Below are positions 45,107 through 57,862 of a DNA stretch of 64,000 nucleotides, piece by piece. A program made the translations under genes and the position numbers. Position 1 is the first letter of the stretch. The number at the start of each line of letters is the position of its first letter. The notes beneath the pieces are model-generated. The model searched no databases, was not told where the DNA came from, and worked only from the letters and a program-made list of their open reading frames with translations. The stretch spans positions 434,001 to 498,000 of the forward strand of contig VCJN01002992.1 of the NCBI GenBank assembly GCA_006384855.1. Direction: 5' to 3'. This stretch comes from Tetraselmis striata (Eukaryota; Chlorophyta; Chlorodendrophyceae; Chlorodendrales; Chlorodendraceae).

Positions 45107-46880
45107 CTAGGTCAGGGGGGTGCCCGTGACGGAAGACAGAGAGAAGAGGCGGTCGGCGGGCTTGATGGCGGGGCGGCGCGCGGTGGAGGGCGTGAGGGTG
45201 AGCGCATAGCCTGGACAGCAGCAAAAGTGGGAGCACGGGGAAGAACTGGGTGTGCTTAGTGCCTACACGTGAATAGCACACTTGTCCAGGCAATACAAGA
45301 GAGCCGATGCATATTGTCAGGCACAAAACAAGAGACAAATGCCTTAGCGTAAACGTATTAGGTACTCAACAAACAGAATAAAACTGAGATGGCGGCAGTG
45401 ATCACGGCGCATTGATGAACAATGGAGTGGGTTTGGTGGGGCGTTGCCTCGGAGTGCGCACCTCGGAGTGCCTGCCCCACGCCGCTGGAGTTTTCGAGGT
45501 ACTTGGTCTCGAGGTCGAAAATCTGCCCCATGAGAGGCGCAGCCGCACGTTTCAGCACGCCGCGCATGACCCCTTGAAGCAAGCACGTGGAGGGGCCTTA
45601 CGCCGACGATGTGTGCATTGTATATTATTGTAAAGTGCTCCGATGCCTTATTGTTTATGGATATCACGGGAAGCGGGCTGAACCTGCTTCTCCACTCCCA
45701 TCAGCTCCTGGGTCAACTTGGCCTTGCGCTCCACCATCTCCTGCACATGGTGGCTGCTGCCAGCCGGGTCAGCGGCGACCGCAGCGGTCGGCGCCGCCGC
45801 GGGCGCGGCTGCAGGCGCGGCATCTGGCGTAGGCTGAGGATCAGAAGCGGAGGCGGATGTAGGTGCCGGGGGCGGTGCCGCCGCGGCCGTCGCCTCGCTC
45901 GCGTCGTTGCCGCTCGCAGCCGCAGCGCTGCCCGAGTCAGCCGCCGCCGGGACGTCAGCCACGGCGGGCGCCACCTCTTCCGCCAGTGCCTCCGACTCCG
46001 CCGGATCCACGCGGGCTGAGGCGCGCGTGCCAACGCGGCGGCTGACGGCGCGCCCGCGAGGCTCTGTCGGCGAGGGGCCGCAGAAAGCAGTGGGGGGGGG
46101 GGGGGGGGGGGGGGGGGGGTCAGACTGTCCAACCCAATCTCGACCCCCTCCCCCGCGTCTCGTTCCCGTACCTGACACACGCCCGTTAAGCTAGCCCCAT
46201 CCCTCAACACATCTGGACTGGAGTTTGACGTCGAGACTCGCGAGAAAATATTGAGGAAAGGATTGCAGGGGGAAGGGGGTGAAACACATAGCACGTGCCG
46301 GAAAAACGCCCGCTGACTGTCCGTTACTGTGGGGACCGCCCAGTCGAGGACAGTATCGCAAACCACGCACAGGTCAGCACCCGATGCACGCCCCCGCTGA
46401 CTGGTATGATGGATCGTCAAGCATCGGCTGGGGAAACGTGCCGGAGGATGCAACTGATACAAGGAGAAGGGCAGGCCTCGAGCCGGATGGCGTGGAGAGA
46501 TGGAAGAGTGACAGACAGGAAAAGAGCTCCGAAACCACTCAACTGCTTCCCCCCCGGCTTTTCCTGGGTGGCCAGCCAGCTTGCCGCAGAGGCGCGGGCT
46601 GGAACAAACTTGCCGGTGGGGCCCGGCAAAGGTGGGGAAGCAAGATAGCCCAGATTTTTTTATGCTGGAACCCACAGACGAGAATCCCAAGGTCGGGCGT
46701 GCGGCTCGGCTGGAGCGCGACTGTCCGCGTATTATTTATTTGCTCGGTGAACTCGCCTGGCGCGGCCGCGCGCTTGCTGCCCCTCCGCTCCGTCTTGGGC
46801 GACAGCGTGCCAGCCGGTTCGGCCGCACCGGCTACACGACCACGCGCTTTCGCGCGTCCGCCTCCCGCCGTAGGTGCCAT
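45107..46880 (-). CDS. Eaf6-like subunit of histone acetyltransferase complexes
   Basis: Eaf6/MEAF6 is a small coiled-coil subunit of NuA4 and MOZ/MORF-type acetyltransferase complexes in the nucleus. Minus-strand exons: 46880-46829 (tentative, MAPTAGGGRAKARGRVA), 46063-45684, 45522-45462 and 45210-45107, joining in phase to 198 residues. Exon 2 is mostly low-complexity Ala/Pro, ending in VQEMVERKAKLTQELMGVEK. Exon 3 continues IFDLETKYLENSSGVGQALR, the family's helix followed by its usual Gly motif. Exon 4 ends KPADRLFSLSSVTGTPLT, matching the plant Eaf6 C-terminus (DRVFSLSSVT). The long Ala/Pro N-terminal extension is unusual. Exon 1 was chosen by ATG and phase only. The gene is convergent with EGY and divergent from the TraB gene. 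Confidence 0.8.
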
Positions 46881-47860
46881 CCTTATCAGCGATCTACTGT
46901 GGTGCGATGGGGGGGCTAGAAGCGTGGGGAGATGGTGAACTGAGTGGTAAGACGTGACAGATTTTTGAAGAAGACGCGGCAAGGCCTCCGTTCATTCTAT
47001 TACAGGTCAGCGAGGCACTTTAAGTAATCCTTACAAGCAGGTGTTCCGGCCCTTTATTCCAGCGAGAAATCCCTGGCTGTAGGTACTGGTACTGGTACTG
47101 GTAGCGCGAGTACGGAATTTAATGGACGGCGGATGTGGATGTTGGCAGCATATACATCTGCGATGCGCAATTTCCGGACACATTTCCACCACCCTTTCTC
47201 CACTTTGATAGCGCCGCCGGTGTAAACCGACCTTCTCGAAATAATGCGAAATCAATAAACAGTTATTATGCATCACGTAATTGGAGCTACGATGTGCACT
47301 TTTCAGGTTAAGCGACCATATAATCCTCAATATTATATTCTGAAAGTGCACGGGCGATAGCGACCGAGGATCTGTCGCTACGTCTAACAGTAGCGACTAC
47401 CGGAAATTGTCATGACTACTATAATTTGTAAATACTGATTGCGCGCGTAAACACGACGATTTGTCTCTATACATTGATAATTTTATACCTGTAATTAAAA
47501 ACATTTTATACCTGTATCCCTTCGTCGATATCGGCGGATCCACAACCTGACACATCAAAACAGTCTGAAGCATGATCGCAAAAATGGACGGGTTATATAA
47601 TAGTATTGCAATTATCGTTTACTTGCTGCCAACAGTCAGAGATCTGCCGGGCGCCGCCGCTGAGTCTTTCGCCATCGCGCGACGACTGTGACCATCAGCA
47701 TCTCGCCCGGTGCGTCCCCAGCCGAAGGAGCTGGCGGCGGCGAGAGGCAGGCTCGATATATCAGTCTCGCCATAGCACGTCGGAACGGCTGCATCTCAGT
47801 AAACCCGCAATTTGGGCGGCCAGCACGACAAGCGCTTGCGCCACGGCGACAGCGACGGCG
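46881..47860. other. Divergent intergenic region between Eaf6 and TraB genes
   Basis: About 1 kb holding presumably both promoters, with AT-rich stretches at 47020-47060 and 47400-47640. No TATA box or other promoter element can be singled out with confidence. No gene seen. Confidence 0.4.
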
Positions 47861-50471
47861 ATGGCGGCGGCCGCGATGACGGCTCGGCGCGCGATCGGCG
47901 GCATTGGGGGCATGCCGGCGCGGACGTGTAGGCCCTTTGCGCAGGTGAACCGGAGGATCAACCACGGCAGCTCTCTTGTGCTTATTTCCGCAGAATGTCC
48001 ATGCGGCTTCAAACATCGCGGGCCTGACTCACTGCCCCGACACTGCTCCATGGCCCCGCCCGCCTGTTTCTCGCCGCTGTGCCCAAGGCCTGAGTGCGCG
48101 CACACTGGGCCCTTGTGCGCTCGCCCAAACCAGCTACCGTACCCTACTGCTGCTATCTCCCTTCACTTGCACCCCCGCCCTCCATTTCTTCTTTTGATTC
48201 GGAGCTCCCACCCATCCACACAAAGTCTGTATACCCAGAATGCTCAAATTCAGTATTATGTCTTTGTCCGGACTCTCTTCGCCATGATCGGGTCCATCTC
48301 CCTGCTGATGAATCACGCCCCATGCTCCAGCACGCGCCTCAGCCCTTAAGCATCCAGCAGTCCCTAGCGCGCACAGCAACCCTGTGCCTAGCTGCGAGTG
48401 TGCCTCTCAAGGCTGCCTGCACCCACACACCCATCCCCCTTCATGGCATCCACATTGGCACTATGCTACATGCGGCTGAGCTTGCCGCCGCTGAATCTGT
48501 CATGGCCAGGCGAGGCCACCCTCCCGGAGCGCCTCCAACAGGCGCGCCTTTCCGCGGCCGCCTGCCGCCGCCCCAGGACAGCGCAGGGAGCGGCCGCGCC
48601 GCATGCCGACCTCCGCCACGGCGTACGATGGCAACAGCATGGAGGCCGCGGCGGTGGCTGGCCCCGGCGTGGAGCTGCCGGCGGCGGTGGAGGGCGAGGA
48701 CGCGGCACGGGTGGTGCTGTTTGGCGTGGACCACCTCACACTTCAGCCTGAGATCGGTGCCGCTCCCGACCATAATGGACGGGCACCATGCGGCGATTGA
48801 TGGCAGCAGCCGGTGTGCTGACGACAGATGAAGGGGGAGGGGAGGGAGGGGGGGGGGGGGGGGGGGGCGGGGGGAGCTGAGTCTGAGAAAGTGCAGGAGG
48901 TGCTCATTCACTGGAAGCATACTGTGCCCTACCAAGCTCCCCAGGGAGGCATATCATGAGACACTGAACGCAGCCATTGATTTTCACTTGTCTGTCTCTC
49001 TCTCCCTCCCTCCCTCCCTCTCTCCCTGTCTATCTGTGTCTGTCTTGATCTCATGCAACATGTCATTAACCAACTTGGATGCCTGGATATGTGCCCACCT
49101 GCATGTCTCTCGTGACCCCACGGTTCGCTGACTCCCAATGCGCCACTTGCACAGCGGAGTTCATTCTACGGGAGCGGCCGCAGCGCGTGGTGGTGGAGAC
49201 CGCGCCCACGCCGGAGATGATGGCCGCCACGGGCTCGGAGCTGCGAGCGGGCGAGCCGCCGGCCAGCCCTGGCCCACACGTCTTCCAGCTGCAGGTAACT
49301 GTTCAGCCGGCGCAGCGACCCGCGGCGACACTATGCCCCTTGCGCCAGAGGCGCCACGCCGTGGACTATCAACACGACATGAACTCTTTTGCTTGAAATG
49401 GCGCTACTTTTTTCATTCACTATAAACCGCTGATAGAGTAGGGAGTTTCTGCCAAGGTAAGGAAAGTTTACAAGAAGCGAATTGGTCTTATAAGGAGTGG
49501 GTTGGGGGCATCACCTGGCCCCAACCTGGCATCCTGGCTATAGCGCCATCGAAACACGAATACCCATTTCATACCTTTTTATTCATATATTACCAGAAAT
49601 GGGGATCCCTGACCGCCACAGGGCCGTTTGCGCACTTTGCATGCAGCCTGTTGTTTATATCTGCCTATTGCCTGTAATTGTTCTGTTCCGCACACTGTGC
49701 AAGGTGGGACAGCCTTCCCGCTTCGGTGTGTGCGAGTTCCCATGCCTTGCGGGCTCAGGCATGTTAGGCCTTGGTGCTGCTATTTATCGTGAGAGCAGCC
49801 GGCCGCCATCCGCGCGAGTTGACAGTGTGCTGCTGCGTGTCTGCGCCCTGCCGCTCAGATGTGGAACATGGCAGCCGCCCAGCTGGCGTCCCCCGCATGG
49901 CCCAACCCGCTAGACAACCCCATGTGGGGCCAGCTGACGATGCAGTTTGACGGCGAGCAGCTGGCCTACATCGCGGCGTTTGCAGTGGGTGCCACCCTGG
50001 TGTACGGCGACCGCTCCAAGGTGGGGACCCGCCGACCTTTGCCCCGCCCCAATCGTACCACCTTGCCAGCTCATAGTTTAAATTGGGCTCTTGGCCAGTG
50101 CCATTCTGGCTGTGTTCCCCGAAACCAGCTCCACAACCTTCTGCCAGCGGCCGCGTGCGCGTGACCGCAGAACCAAGCTCACCCGCCCGGCTGATGTCGC
50201 AACACAGGACATCACCTACAAGCGCCTGCTGTCCATTCCATCCATCGAGGACCTGGATGTTGCCTTTGCTGACCAGAGCGCAGCGAACTACCTGGAGATG
50301 ATCAACGGCAGGTAGCGAGTAGCGCTGCTTGTCACCCGTTATCTGGAGCCGATTTGCCGGGGCCAGCGCGGAGTTGCCAACCGATACGTATACGTATATG
50401 TATACGTATATGTATACGTATATATGTGGATGTATATGCAGATCTACATGTATATGTATATGTATACGTAG

Positions 50472-50549
<78 letters not shown>

Positions 50550-52710
50550 GCGAATGTATATTTATCTGTATCTATATCTATATCTATATTATTTGTACAT
50601 GTATATGTATTATCACCATCACGAGCGCGCTTGTGTGCTTACAGATATGTGCTTGCATGCTCATGATATATGCGTAGTGCCTTTTGATTATTATGACGCC
50701 ATGTTCAGGCATGCATATGTTGCTTCACCAGAAGACTAGCCAGGAAATGTGTATATATTACCATATTTGGTTTTGTTTATTCATAGACACCATGGGACTG
50801 TGGACTTTTTAAGTTGGTATGTGAGGAGTGCCACCGAGATGTGCACACTGTTAGCGACCGGTTAGCTGGCGAGTCTATGGGTACAGGTACATATGCAGCA
50901 TTGCTTATGCTTATGCTTCACCCCCCCCCCCCCCCCCCCTCCACCCACCCACCCAAAAAAACAACCTCCCGCCAGCGCCGCCGTGCTTCCCGCCTCATAC
51001 TGAGCCACTTGCAGCTCTGACTTAATACTCAGCTGCCCCTACCCACGACAACGGTGCGCTCTGCAAAGTCCTCCGCCTGTGACGGAGTACAAGGTCTTCA
51101 CGCAAGTTATGATGGCGGAGCGAGAGGCGGTGCTGTGCAGCGCCATGGCGGATGCCGCCGCCAAGAGCGGGCCGGGCTCGTAAGTGTGCCAATACACTTA
51201 AATACATATGCATACACACATCACCCGCAGTCCATCCTTACCTGACTAGGGGTGACCGGTGCGCAGGTGCGTGGTGGGCGTAGTCGGGAACGCGCACATG
51301 GATGGCATGCAGCGCATGTGGCACTCCGGGCAGTGGCGGCCTATGCTGGACCAAGCGCTGGCGGTGCCGGACGTGGCCCCTGCGGCACCCGCCGCCCAGG
51401 CCAGCACCGCCTCCCCCAGCTCCTCATTCTTCCAGGACGTCGTGGAGGAGGCGCCGCCGACACCGTCCTTCTTCCAGGATGTTGAGGAGGAGGAGGAGGT
51501 ATGCTCCAAGCCCTCGTCATCAGACGCCACGCAGCCAAGTGCGGGTGTGAAAGTACGCCCCCCCCCCCCCCCCCCTGCCCCCAGGATATCGCGACACTTA
51601 GCATTGAACCTCTAGATGCACGCGTTCAGAAACAATACTGAAAAGCGAAAGTAGTGCCACACATACCTGTTTCCAAATCGTGCGTCCGCTGCCAATTTGT
51701 TGCTGAGGCGGGTTGTAAATCTGCGTCCGTACCGTCCCCATGCTCACCCCAGCGCCCTCAGGCCGGTATTCTGTGAACGCACGCACCCAGGTACTTGGTT
51801 CACATCTGTACTGACGCTCGGGTGGGTGGCGTTTCCCAACAGCGCGCCCTTCTCGAGTGCGCGGTGCGCCTGTACTGCCCGCCCGCGGTGGTGGCGGACC
51901 TGCAGAATGTGCTGGGCCCGGTTCCGCCGGAGGAGGAGGAGGCGTATAGCCTGACACACGAACGTATGCCCCGCCATGACCGCACCCCCCCCCCCCCCCC
52001 ACACACACACACACAAGGAACAGCCGCGCCAATCAACTGCGTTTGTCTGAGCTATGCCAGCATCGCTGGTAACGGCTCCGGCATTGCGATTTTACTGTTG
52101 CGTGACTCAACACCACTGCTGCTCGATGACGGCATGATGAACCCACCACACCCCCCCTTGGCCTGGTTATACTCTTGGGCTACTTGTACTTTCCTGCTTG
52201 TCAATACTGAATTGCTGCCAAGGCGACTTACAAAGCGACGTATATTAGTATTATAGCATTATAGGAATGCCATTCCAAAAAGCGCTGGTTGTACTCAGAC
52301 TATCTAGGCTAGCGCCCAAGTATCATTGCCAGGGACGGAAGCACGCTTGTTGCCGAATAGCTGGGAATGCACCATCCAAATCGGGAATACGGACAGTGAG
52401 ACAGGCACTGAGCCGCACGGCAGCTGGAGTTCTGTGAATATTCAATCTGACCCCCCCCACCCCCCTACTCCCAATCCCTGCCGCTGGTCCCTTCCCTCCA
52501 AACCCTGCGCATTGAACAGTCTACGGCTCGCCGCGCATGCTGATGGCGGTGCTGCCAGAGGAGCTGCTGCCGCAAGTATGCGCCGGCCTGAACACAGACA
52601 TGTGGCAACTGCTGGCGCCGCTGCGAGCTCTGCGACCAGTGAATGGCGGGCCGGGCTACGACATCGAGGAGGTCAAGAAGCTCCGCACACTGAACTACCA
52701 GCTCAACTAG
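47861..52710 (+). CDS. TraB/Tiki-superfamily protein
   Basis: A TraB/PrgY-type protein; relatives include plant and animal mitochondrial TraB proteins, and the superfamily includes metal-dependent hydrolases, though activity of this branch is unproven. Nine exons: 47861-47944, 48582-48756, 49155-49294, 49859-50020, 50208-50311, 51069-51179, 51267-51498, 51843-51963 and 52520-52710, all in phase, giving 439 residues. Exon 1 (MAAAAMTARRAIGGIGG) lacks acidic residues and resembles a mitochondrial presequence. Both superfamily G-x2-H motifs are present, LFGVDHL and VVGNAHMDGM, with VVVETAP supplying the Glu after the first. EQLAYIAAFAVGATLVYGDR and ITYKRL are also family-typical. The segment 1-35 of exon 7 is followed by an acidic, repeated SSFFQDV/PSFFQDV insert not expected in the family. 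Exon 1 is the least certain. Confidence 0.85.
50384..50600 (+). repeat. (TATATG/TATACG)n array in TraB intron 5
   Basis: An alternating purine-pyrimidine array of TATATG and TATACG hexamers grading into TCTATA. It can form left-handed or cruciform DNA. Frames through it give only Met-Tyr or Val-Tyr repeats and are not genes. Confidence 0.9.
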
Positions 52711-53588
52711 CGCGGAGGCCTGCAGCCGCGTACCTCAATGTGTGACTCACTCAACAGTTTACACGGCACCCGTGACAGTCTCTTGAATAACTCTCTTTGG
52801 TACTACCAGTGTCGCCGGCCCACAAGGATGCGCAGCACCTGCGGTCCAGTCAATTCACTGCAGTGTTATGGGTGTTTCAAATGTTGGTTTACAATGAGGG
52901 ATTCGTTAAAACCCAGAAGACAGTGACACGCAACATGCTGCAGTGTCGATCTATTGCGGGCGAGAGGCATTAATACTGCACACAAGGTTTGGCTCACTCA
53001 TGCACTGCACCACAGCGTACACGTGTCATATTAAGATGTCTTTTGTCGTCAGCGGCAGGCGGTGTCAGCACAGTTTGATTCTCGATTATCACGATTGTCA
53101 TCATCAGTAGGACGACCAGCATAGGAGTACGATTCACCAAAGGGGTTGCCTTCGCCCGACTCTACCCCGTGTAACCAAACCCATAATTACACACCAAAGG
53201 AGGACCCGTAATTTACCGCCGCAGAATGAAAATGTACGACTCGTACGGGTAATATCTCATAATACATCGTTTTTAAAATTAATAACAGTCGCATACCCTG
53301 TTTCGTATGTCGACGCGGTGACGCGCGGTCGCTATTTATCTCGTACGTAGTCGCTACATTCTACTCCGTATCCGCGTCGCCGTACAAGTCTGCGTCGCAG
53401 TACAAGTCGCCGTACAACTAAGTAATCGTCGGAATCCTTATATCAGTAATCCTTATATTGTATGGTGTCATGACAATTCGAGACCCAGCCGCCATCGTCA
53501 GCAATAGCCCGACTGATGGAGACGACCGAACAGTAAATCATCGCGCGCACAGGGCGACGCTAAACCACATCAGGACCCTCCCCCCCTC

Positions 53589-53622
<34 letters not shown>

Positions 53623-54227
53623 CCCTTCTCTTTGCTTATGCACAGACCCGGGACTCAGCAATTTCGCATCCTGCAGATCTTCACCCGTGCTGCAACTCAC
53701 ACCAGCGGAGTGTCCGACCCCACGCGCCCCCCCTCCCCCTCCCAGCGCGTCGCATCCTCCCGCACGCACGGTCAAACACCCTCAGCGGCGGACCGGCGCG
53801 TCACAGCTCCTAATAAAGCCCCCGGACGCGGCAACCCGGAGGTGCGCCGGGGCTAGTCAAACTCGTGCAAACACAGACACCCTGCGGATACCCGCCCAGC
53901 GTCGCTTATGGATTCCGAGCCTGGTTGGTCACGTTCACGCGGTGTGTGCGCGGTGGCTCGTCGCTAGCGGGCGTGAACGGGATCTGGCTGTGGCTGAAGG
54001 CGGCGGTTGTTCCGGGCAACGAGCCGGCACACCAGGTAGCGCGGCAGGAGAGCCTTTCCGGACGGCCCGTACCTGTTGCAGGGACAGGCAACCCTGTGGA
54101 CGACTCATCACCAAAGCACATCAGGCCTGCCTGAACCTCCTGGTACTTCCTTCCGGCACTCCCAGCTCGGGCGCGGCTGGGCTGTGTCGGAGGTAGGTTG
54201 TAGGACGCTTGCCGAGGTGTCAGAGCA
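52711..54227. other. Intergenic region between TraB and GT14 genes
   Basis: 3' flank of the TraB gene, then AT-richer sequence (52.9-53.5 kb) and a 28-nt poly(C) at 53594-53621. Open frames at 53.5-54.2 kb are Pro/Arg-rich and unsupported. No gene recognised. Confidence 0.4.
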
Positions 54228-55198
54228 ATGGTGGCGATGCGGCGAGCGGCGGCGACGCTGCTCGCGGCTGGGCTGATGGCGGCGATTGTGGGAGCGGCGG
54301 CAAGCAAGTGTGAGCAGGGGTCAAAGGTGTGCCACGACGGCGTGTACGAGCTGGACGCACAAACCTGCGAGAAGAACTTCGCGAAGCGCCACGGCGGGTG
54401 AGCATCTCTCTCTGTTTCATTTTACACCCATCCGCTGTCGCGGCTCGGCCCGGGCTCGGAAAGCCCCCTTGCCCCTGGGAGGCCGCACCTGACAAACGCC
54501 CCCGCATCTCTGTGGCGGTCCGCAGGTTCGGCGTGACATACGAGCAGATGGCGGCCCGCGCGCCAAAGGTGTTGCAGGTCGATATGGCCGTGCCCACGTG
54601 GCCAGCGGCCGCCCGGCTGGGGTTCGTGCTCAAGGCGCACAGCGCCGACACGCTGTACAGCACGGAGCGCTTGCTGCGCTGGCTGTACCATCCGGAGTAC
54701 CGCTTCGTGGTTCACTTCGACCGCAAGGGCGTCAGCGGCGAGCTGGGCTGCTACTTCGCGCTCAAGTACGCGCACCTGCGGAACGTGGCGCTGGTGCCGC
54801 AAATACACGCGGCGTGGGGGCACTACGGCAACAGCAAGGCGGAGCTGCTGGGTTTCCGCATGCTGCACGCCATGGGCGGCTGGGACTACGCCATCAACCT
54901 GTCGGGAAGCACGCTGCCCCTGGTGCCGCCGCAGGCCCTGAGCTGCTGGGTGAAGTCACGGCTGCTGGATCGCGGCCGCGTGCCTGGTGTGGTTCCCACA
55001 CAGGTGCGCCACCCCGCACTGCTATGACCACTGCACCCACCCACAGTTGATGACGCTATGACTGTTGTTCGATGAATCAATGTGACAACATGGGCTATCA
55101 GTTTATATGATGTGCATCTCCTGGTATTGCCCCGATCTTGTTATACTGTTTGCTGTGCTGATGCCTTCAAACCAAATACAGCTTCGATTTTAAAAGCT

Positions 55199-55273
<75 letters not shown>

Positions 55274-56241
55274 TCTCCCTCTACATTATTAATACTCAAT
55301 GGCTCATTCTCATTTTGAATGGACAGACACAATCACCGACTTTTAATTCATTTATGAATTGTTTCATCACATTGTGCAATCAACACCCAATCACCTACTT
55401 GCCCACAACAGCTAGTGTCTTCACGCCTCCACCCGGTGAAGCAGCCTCGAAGCTCGAGCTGTCTGTGTCTCGGCAGATTGACCATGCAATCGCATCTGAG
55501 CTAAGCATGGGGCCGCGGTGTTTGCAGAACGTCCCGTGCTGCGGGCCGGGCAATCCGGAGGCCAAACACATCGTCTCCCGCACCAGCGCGACGTGCTTGG
55601 ATTGGAAGTGTACACGGATGGAGGGCACTCCGGACCAACAGCCGTGGTGGAAAGGCAGCGAGTGGAAGATCCTGTCCAACGAGTTTGTGGACTACGTCCT
55701 TACCGACCCGCTGGCCAAGCGCTGGCTCGCCTTCTTCCGGTGCGCCGCACTCTCAACTAATTGTCTACCTCGCCTTCACTCCCGCGCTATCATCCCGGAT
55801 TATGCCGTTGAGTCAGGTGACTGGATCCATCCGGCCCGCCGTTGCCGCAGGGCGCAAGAGGGGCGCACGCTGAATGAGGCCTGGACGCAAACCATTGCCA
55901 AGCATTCACCGTTCAACGACCGAATGATTTACGACGACCGGGAAAGGGGCGGCGAGTTGGGCATCCAGCTCGTGCATGCGGAGTGGCTGGGCCGGAACTG
56001 CTCCGTGCCTAACCCGCGCCCCGAGGCCTCGCCCTGCTTCCTCACGGGCGCCGAGCTGCCTCGAATTCTCAAGGCCAACGCGCTCTTCGCACGCAAGTTC
56101 TTCTTCAAGAACTCCGCTGCGCAGGTTATCAAGCGGGACCTCGTGTTCCCCGCCAAGTCCAGCCCTCTCGTGGACCGATTCTGCTCCGAGGCGCGCGGCT
56201 ACCCGGCCTACGCATGGCAGCACAGCCCGTCCTCGCTGTGA
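54228..56241 (+). CDS. GT14 (Branch-domain) glycosyltransferase
   Basis: A glycosyltransferase family 14 protein, the family of core-2/I-branching GlcNAc transferases and xylosyltransferases, expected in Golgi or secretory membranes. Four exons in phase: 54228-54397, 54526-55003, 55528-55739 and 55851-56241, giving 416 residues. Exon 1 starts MVAMRRAAATLLAAGLMAAI, a signal peptide or anchor, followed by Cys-containing stem. Exon 2 holds the family core: FVLKAHSADTLYSTERLLRW, YRFVVHFDRKG, WGHYGNSKAELL and WDYAINLSGSTLPL. Exon 3 has a Cys-rich stretch, then WKILSNEFVDYVL and DPLAKRWLAFFR, where the family has its acceptor segment. The last intron is a multiple of three without a stop, so intron retention stays in frame. 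The sugar and acceptor cannot be read from sequence. Confidence 0.87.
55196..55284 (+). repeat. (CT)n microsatellite in GT14 intron 2
   Basis: About 85 nt of almost pure CT repeat, pyrimidine on the sense strand. Confidence 0.97.
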
Positions 56242-57605
56242 GGCAGCGTGCGCCGCGCTGCCACACAACTTGGGTAGATTGGTAGCCGGGCGAGTGGCCA
56301 ACCGGGAAAACGTACCAGCAGTGAAGCACGATACGTCTGCCGACACATTACAGGTGCCGCGGGCCCTTGAATCCTTGATGATCCCGGCGAACCAGGACAA
56401 CAGCCCTTGCAAACCATTCACAAGCGGTATCAGCAGGCAGCACATTCTGAAGCGTAGCCGCCGATTCGCACCACCACACGGGGTGGATGGCTGCACGCCA
56501 CATTCGTGGCAATTTAATTGAAAAACGCAGGCTCTGGCCCCTGGGTGGCCTGCTACTACGCTACTACTAACTTACCATTTATCAGCATCACGTTGTGTGC
56601 GTATAGAATAGTGGCTGGGCCGATCACGCACAATAATTGTAACATCGTTAATATTCAGAAGAAATGGCTGCTCCAAAACCATGTTGTCGCGCCACAAATA
56701 TCGCCTCACATCGTGCCCGCTTTTTTTTTTTTCGCCCGCTTCATTACAGTTCAAATATCAGAAGTCGATATATATTTCCGTACCGTGCAGCACACCACTA
56801 CGGCAAGAAGAGGATAACATGCACGAACATGGCGCAATAGTAATTATTATGATAAGTATAGCACCTACTGCTGGATTTCTGTATGGATTCCTTGAATGTT
56901 GCATCTAGCATCTAGCACATGTAACCACATAGTATAGCACCTACTAATCCTTACCGCTACTACGGGTGCTACGACCGGTGTACTCGCTATGCTTTTCTTG
57001 TAATGCAGCATGAAAATCGTCGCGGCGCCCTGTATTTTTATACCGGGATTGGGAGCTTTATCCAGTTATGGCGTCGGGCCCTCCCTCACCTTGCCTTTTT
57101 TGTTGCACATATACCGCACTCCCGGAATGCTTTGCTTTGCGGGATGGGGCTTGCCCAACTCGCATCACTCGAATAATGGGTTGACGCCCAAAGGGGTACG
57201 GGTAGCGCGGACCTTTCGTGGTCAGTGCCAGGTATTTTGGTGGCAGTGTTTTAGATGGTGATCCAATAACAGTGTTGGAAATTCCGTCACTGGCCCCTAC
57301 TTAGTCTTGCAGAATGTTTCGTCAATTTGCTTGTTGACTAGCGACTATATAAACGGACCGTCGCCTCCCCAGGCGGGCTTTCCGTAACTGGATCGCTGCC
57401 TAAACGGCCGTCATAGAGACGCTGAAAGGGTTTCAGCACTGGTGCCAGTCCTGTCCCAGGGGCGAAAAAAATCACCAGGTGAATATGCTTTTATGTGGGG
57501 GTAATATAACGATAATATTCATATATTAACAGATAATCGTAATACATAGTGGTTTAATCTATATCGGTATACCGGTGTGCTGACGATAATGAATGTATAT
57601 TGATA
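56242..57605. other. 3' flank of GT14 and intergenic, no gene seen
   Basis: Mostly AT-richer sequence with a T10 run at 56722-56732. An 83-codon frame at 57010-57261 has no recognisable domain. TGTAA occurs at 56637 but 400 nt past the stop. Confidence 0.4.
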
Positions 57606-57862
57606 AGGTACATCCATTGTCCGCTCGGTTGAGCGGTCGTCTCGTACGCGAGAGGTCCCGGTATCGACTCCTGGCCGATGTATGTTAGGCAATATCGTCC
57701 CGGCGAGTCCTGGGTTTACCCCAATGATGGTTCGAATGAGGCAATGGTCTACGCGCTAAGCCAGACGGCCGGACCTGCGACTGCAGTTGGCGCAAGAGGT
57801 CAATGCTGGGGCGGCTTCGGCCGATGTCCGAGGGCGAACTTTACTTTACTTTTATTGATAAC
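57606..57862 (+). mobile_element. SINE with tRNA-Thr-derived head, copy 2
   Basis: The head GTCCGCTCGGTTGAGCGGTC, then GTCTCGTACGCGAGAGGTCC, is nearly identical to copy 1 at 32735; the body is shared to GGGCGAACTTTA. It carries CGCAAGAGGTCAATGCTGGG, absent from copy 1 but present in the fragment at 40228, so copy 1 lacks a short internal segment. Full length is about 257 bp. Confidence 0.7.

Noticed and set aside
50472-50739. Met/Tyr-rich open frames
   Set aside because: Direct translation of the TATATG/TATACG array in a TraB intron.
32735-57862. Functional tRNA-Thr genes at the SINE heads
   Set aside because: The T-arm and acceptor stem cannot be formed and the B-box is imperfect; a conserved non-tRNA body follows.
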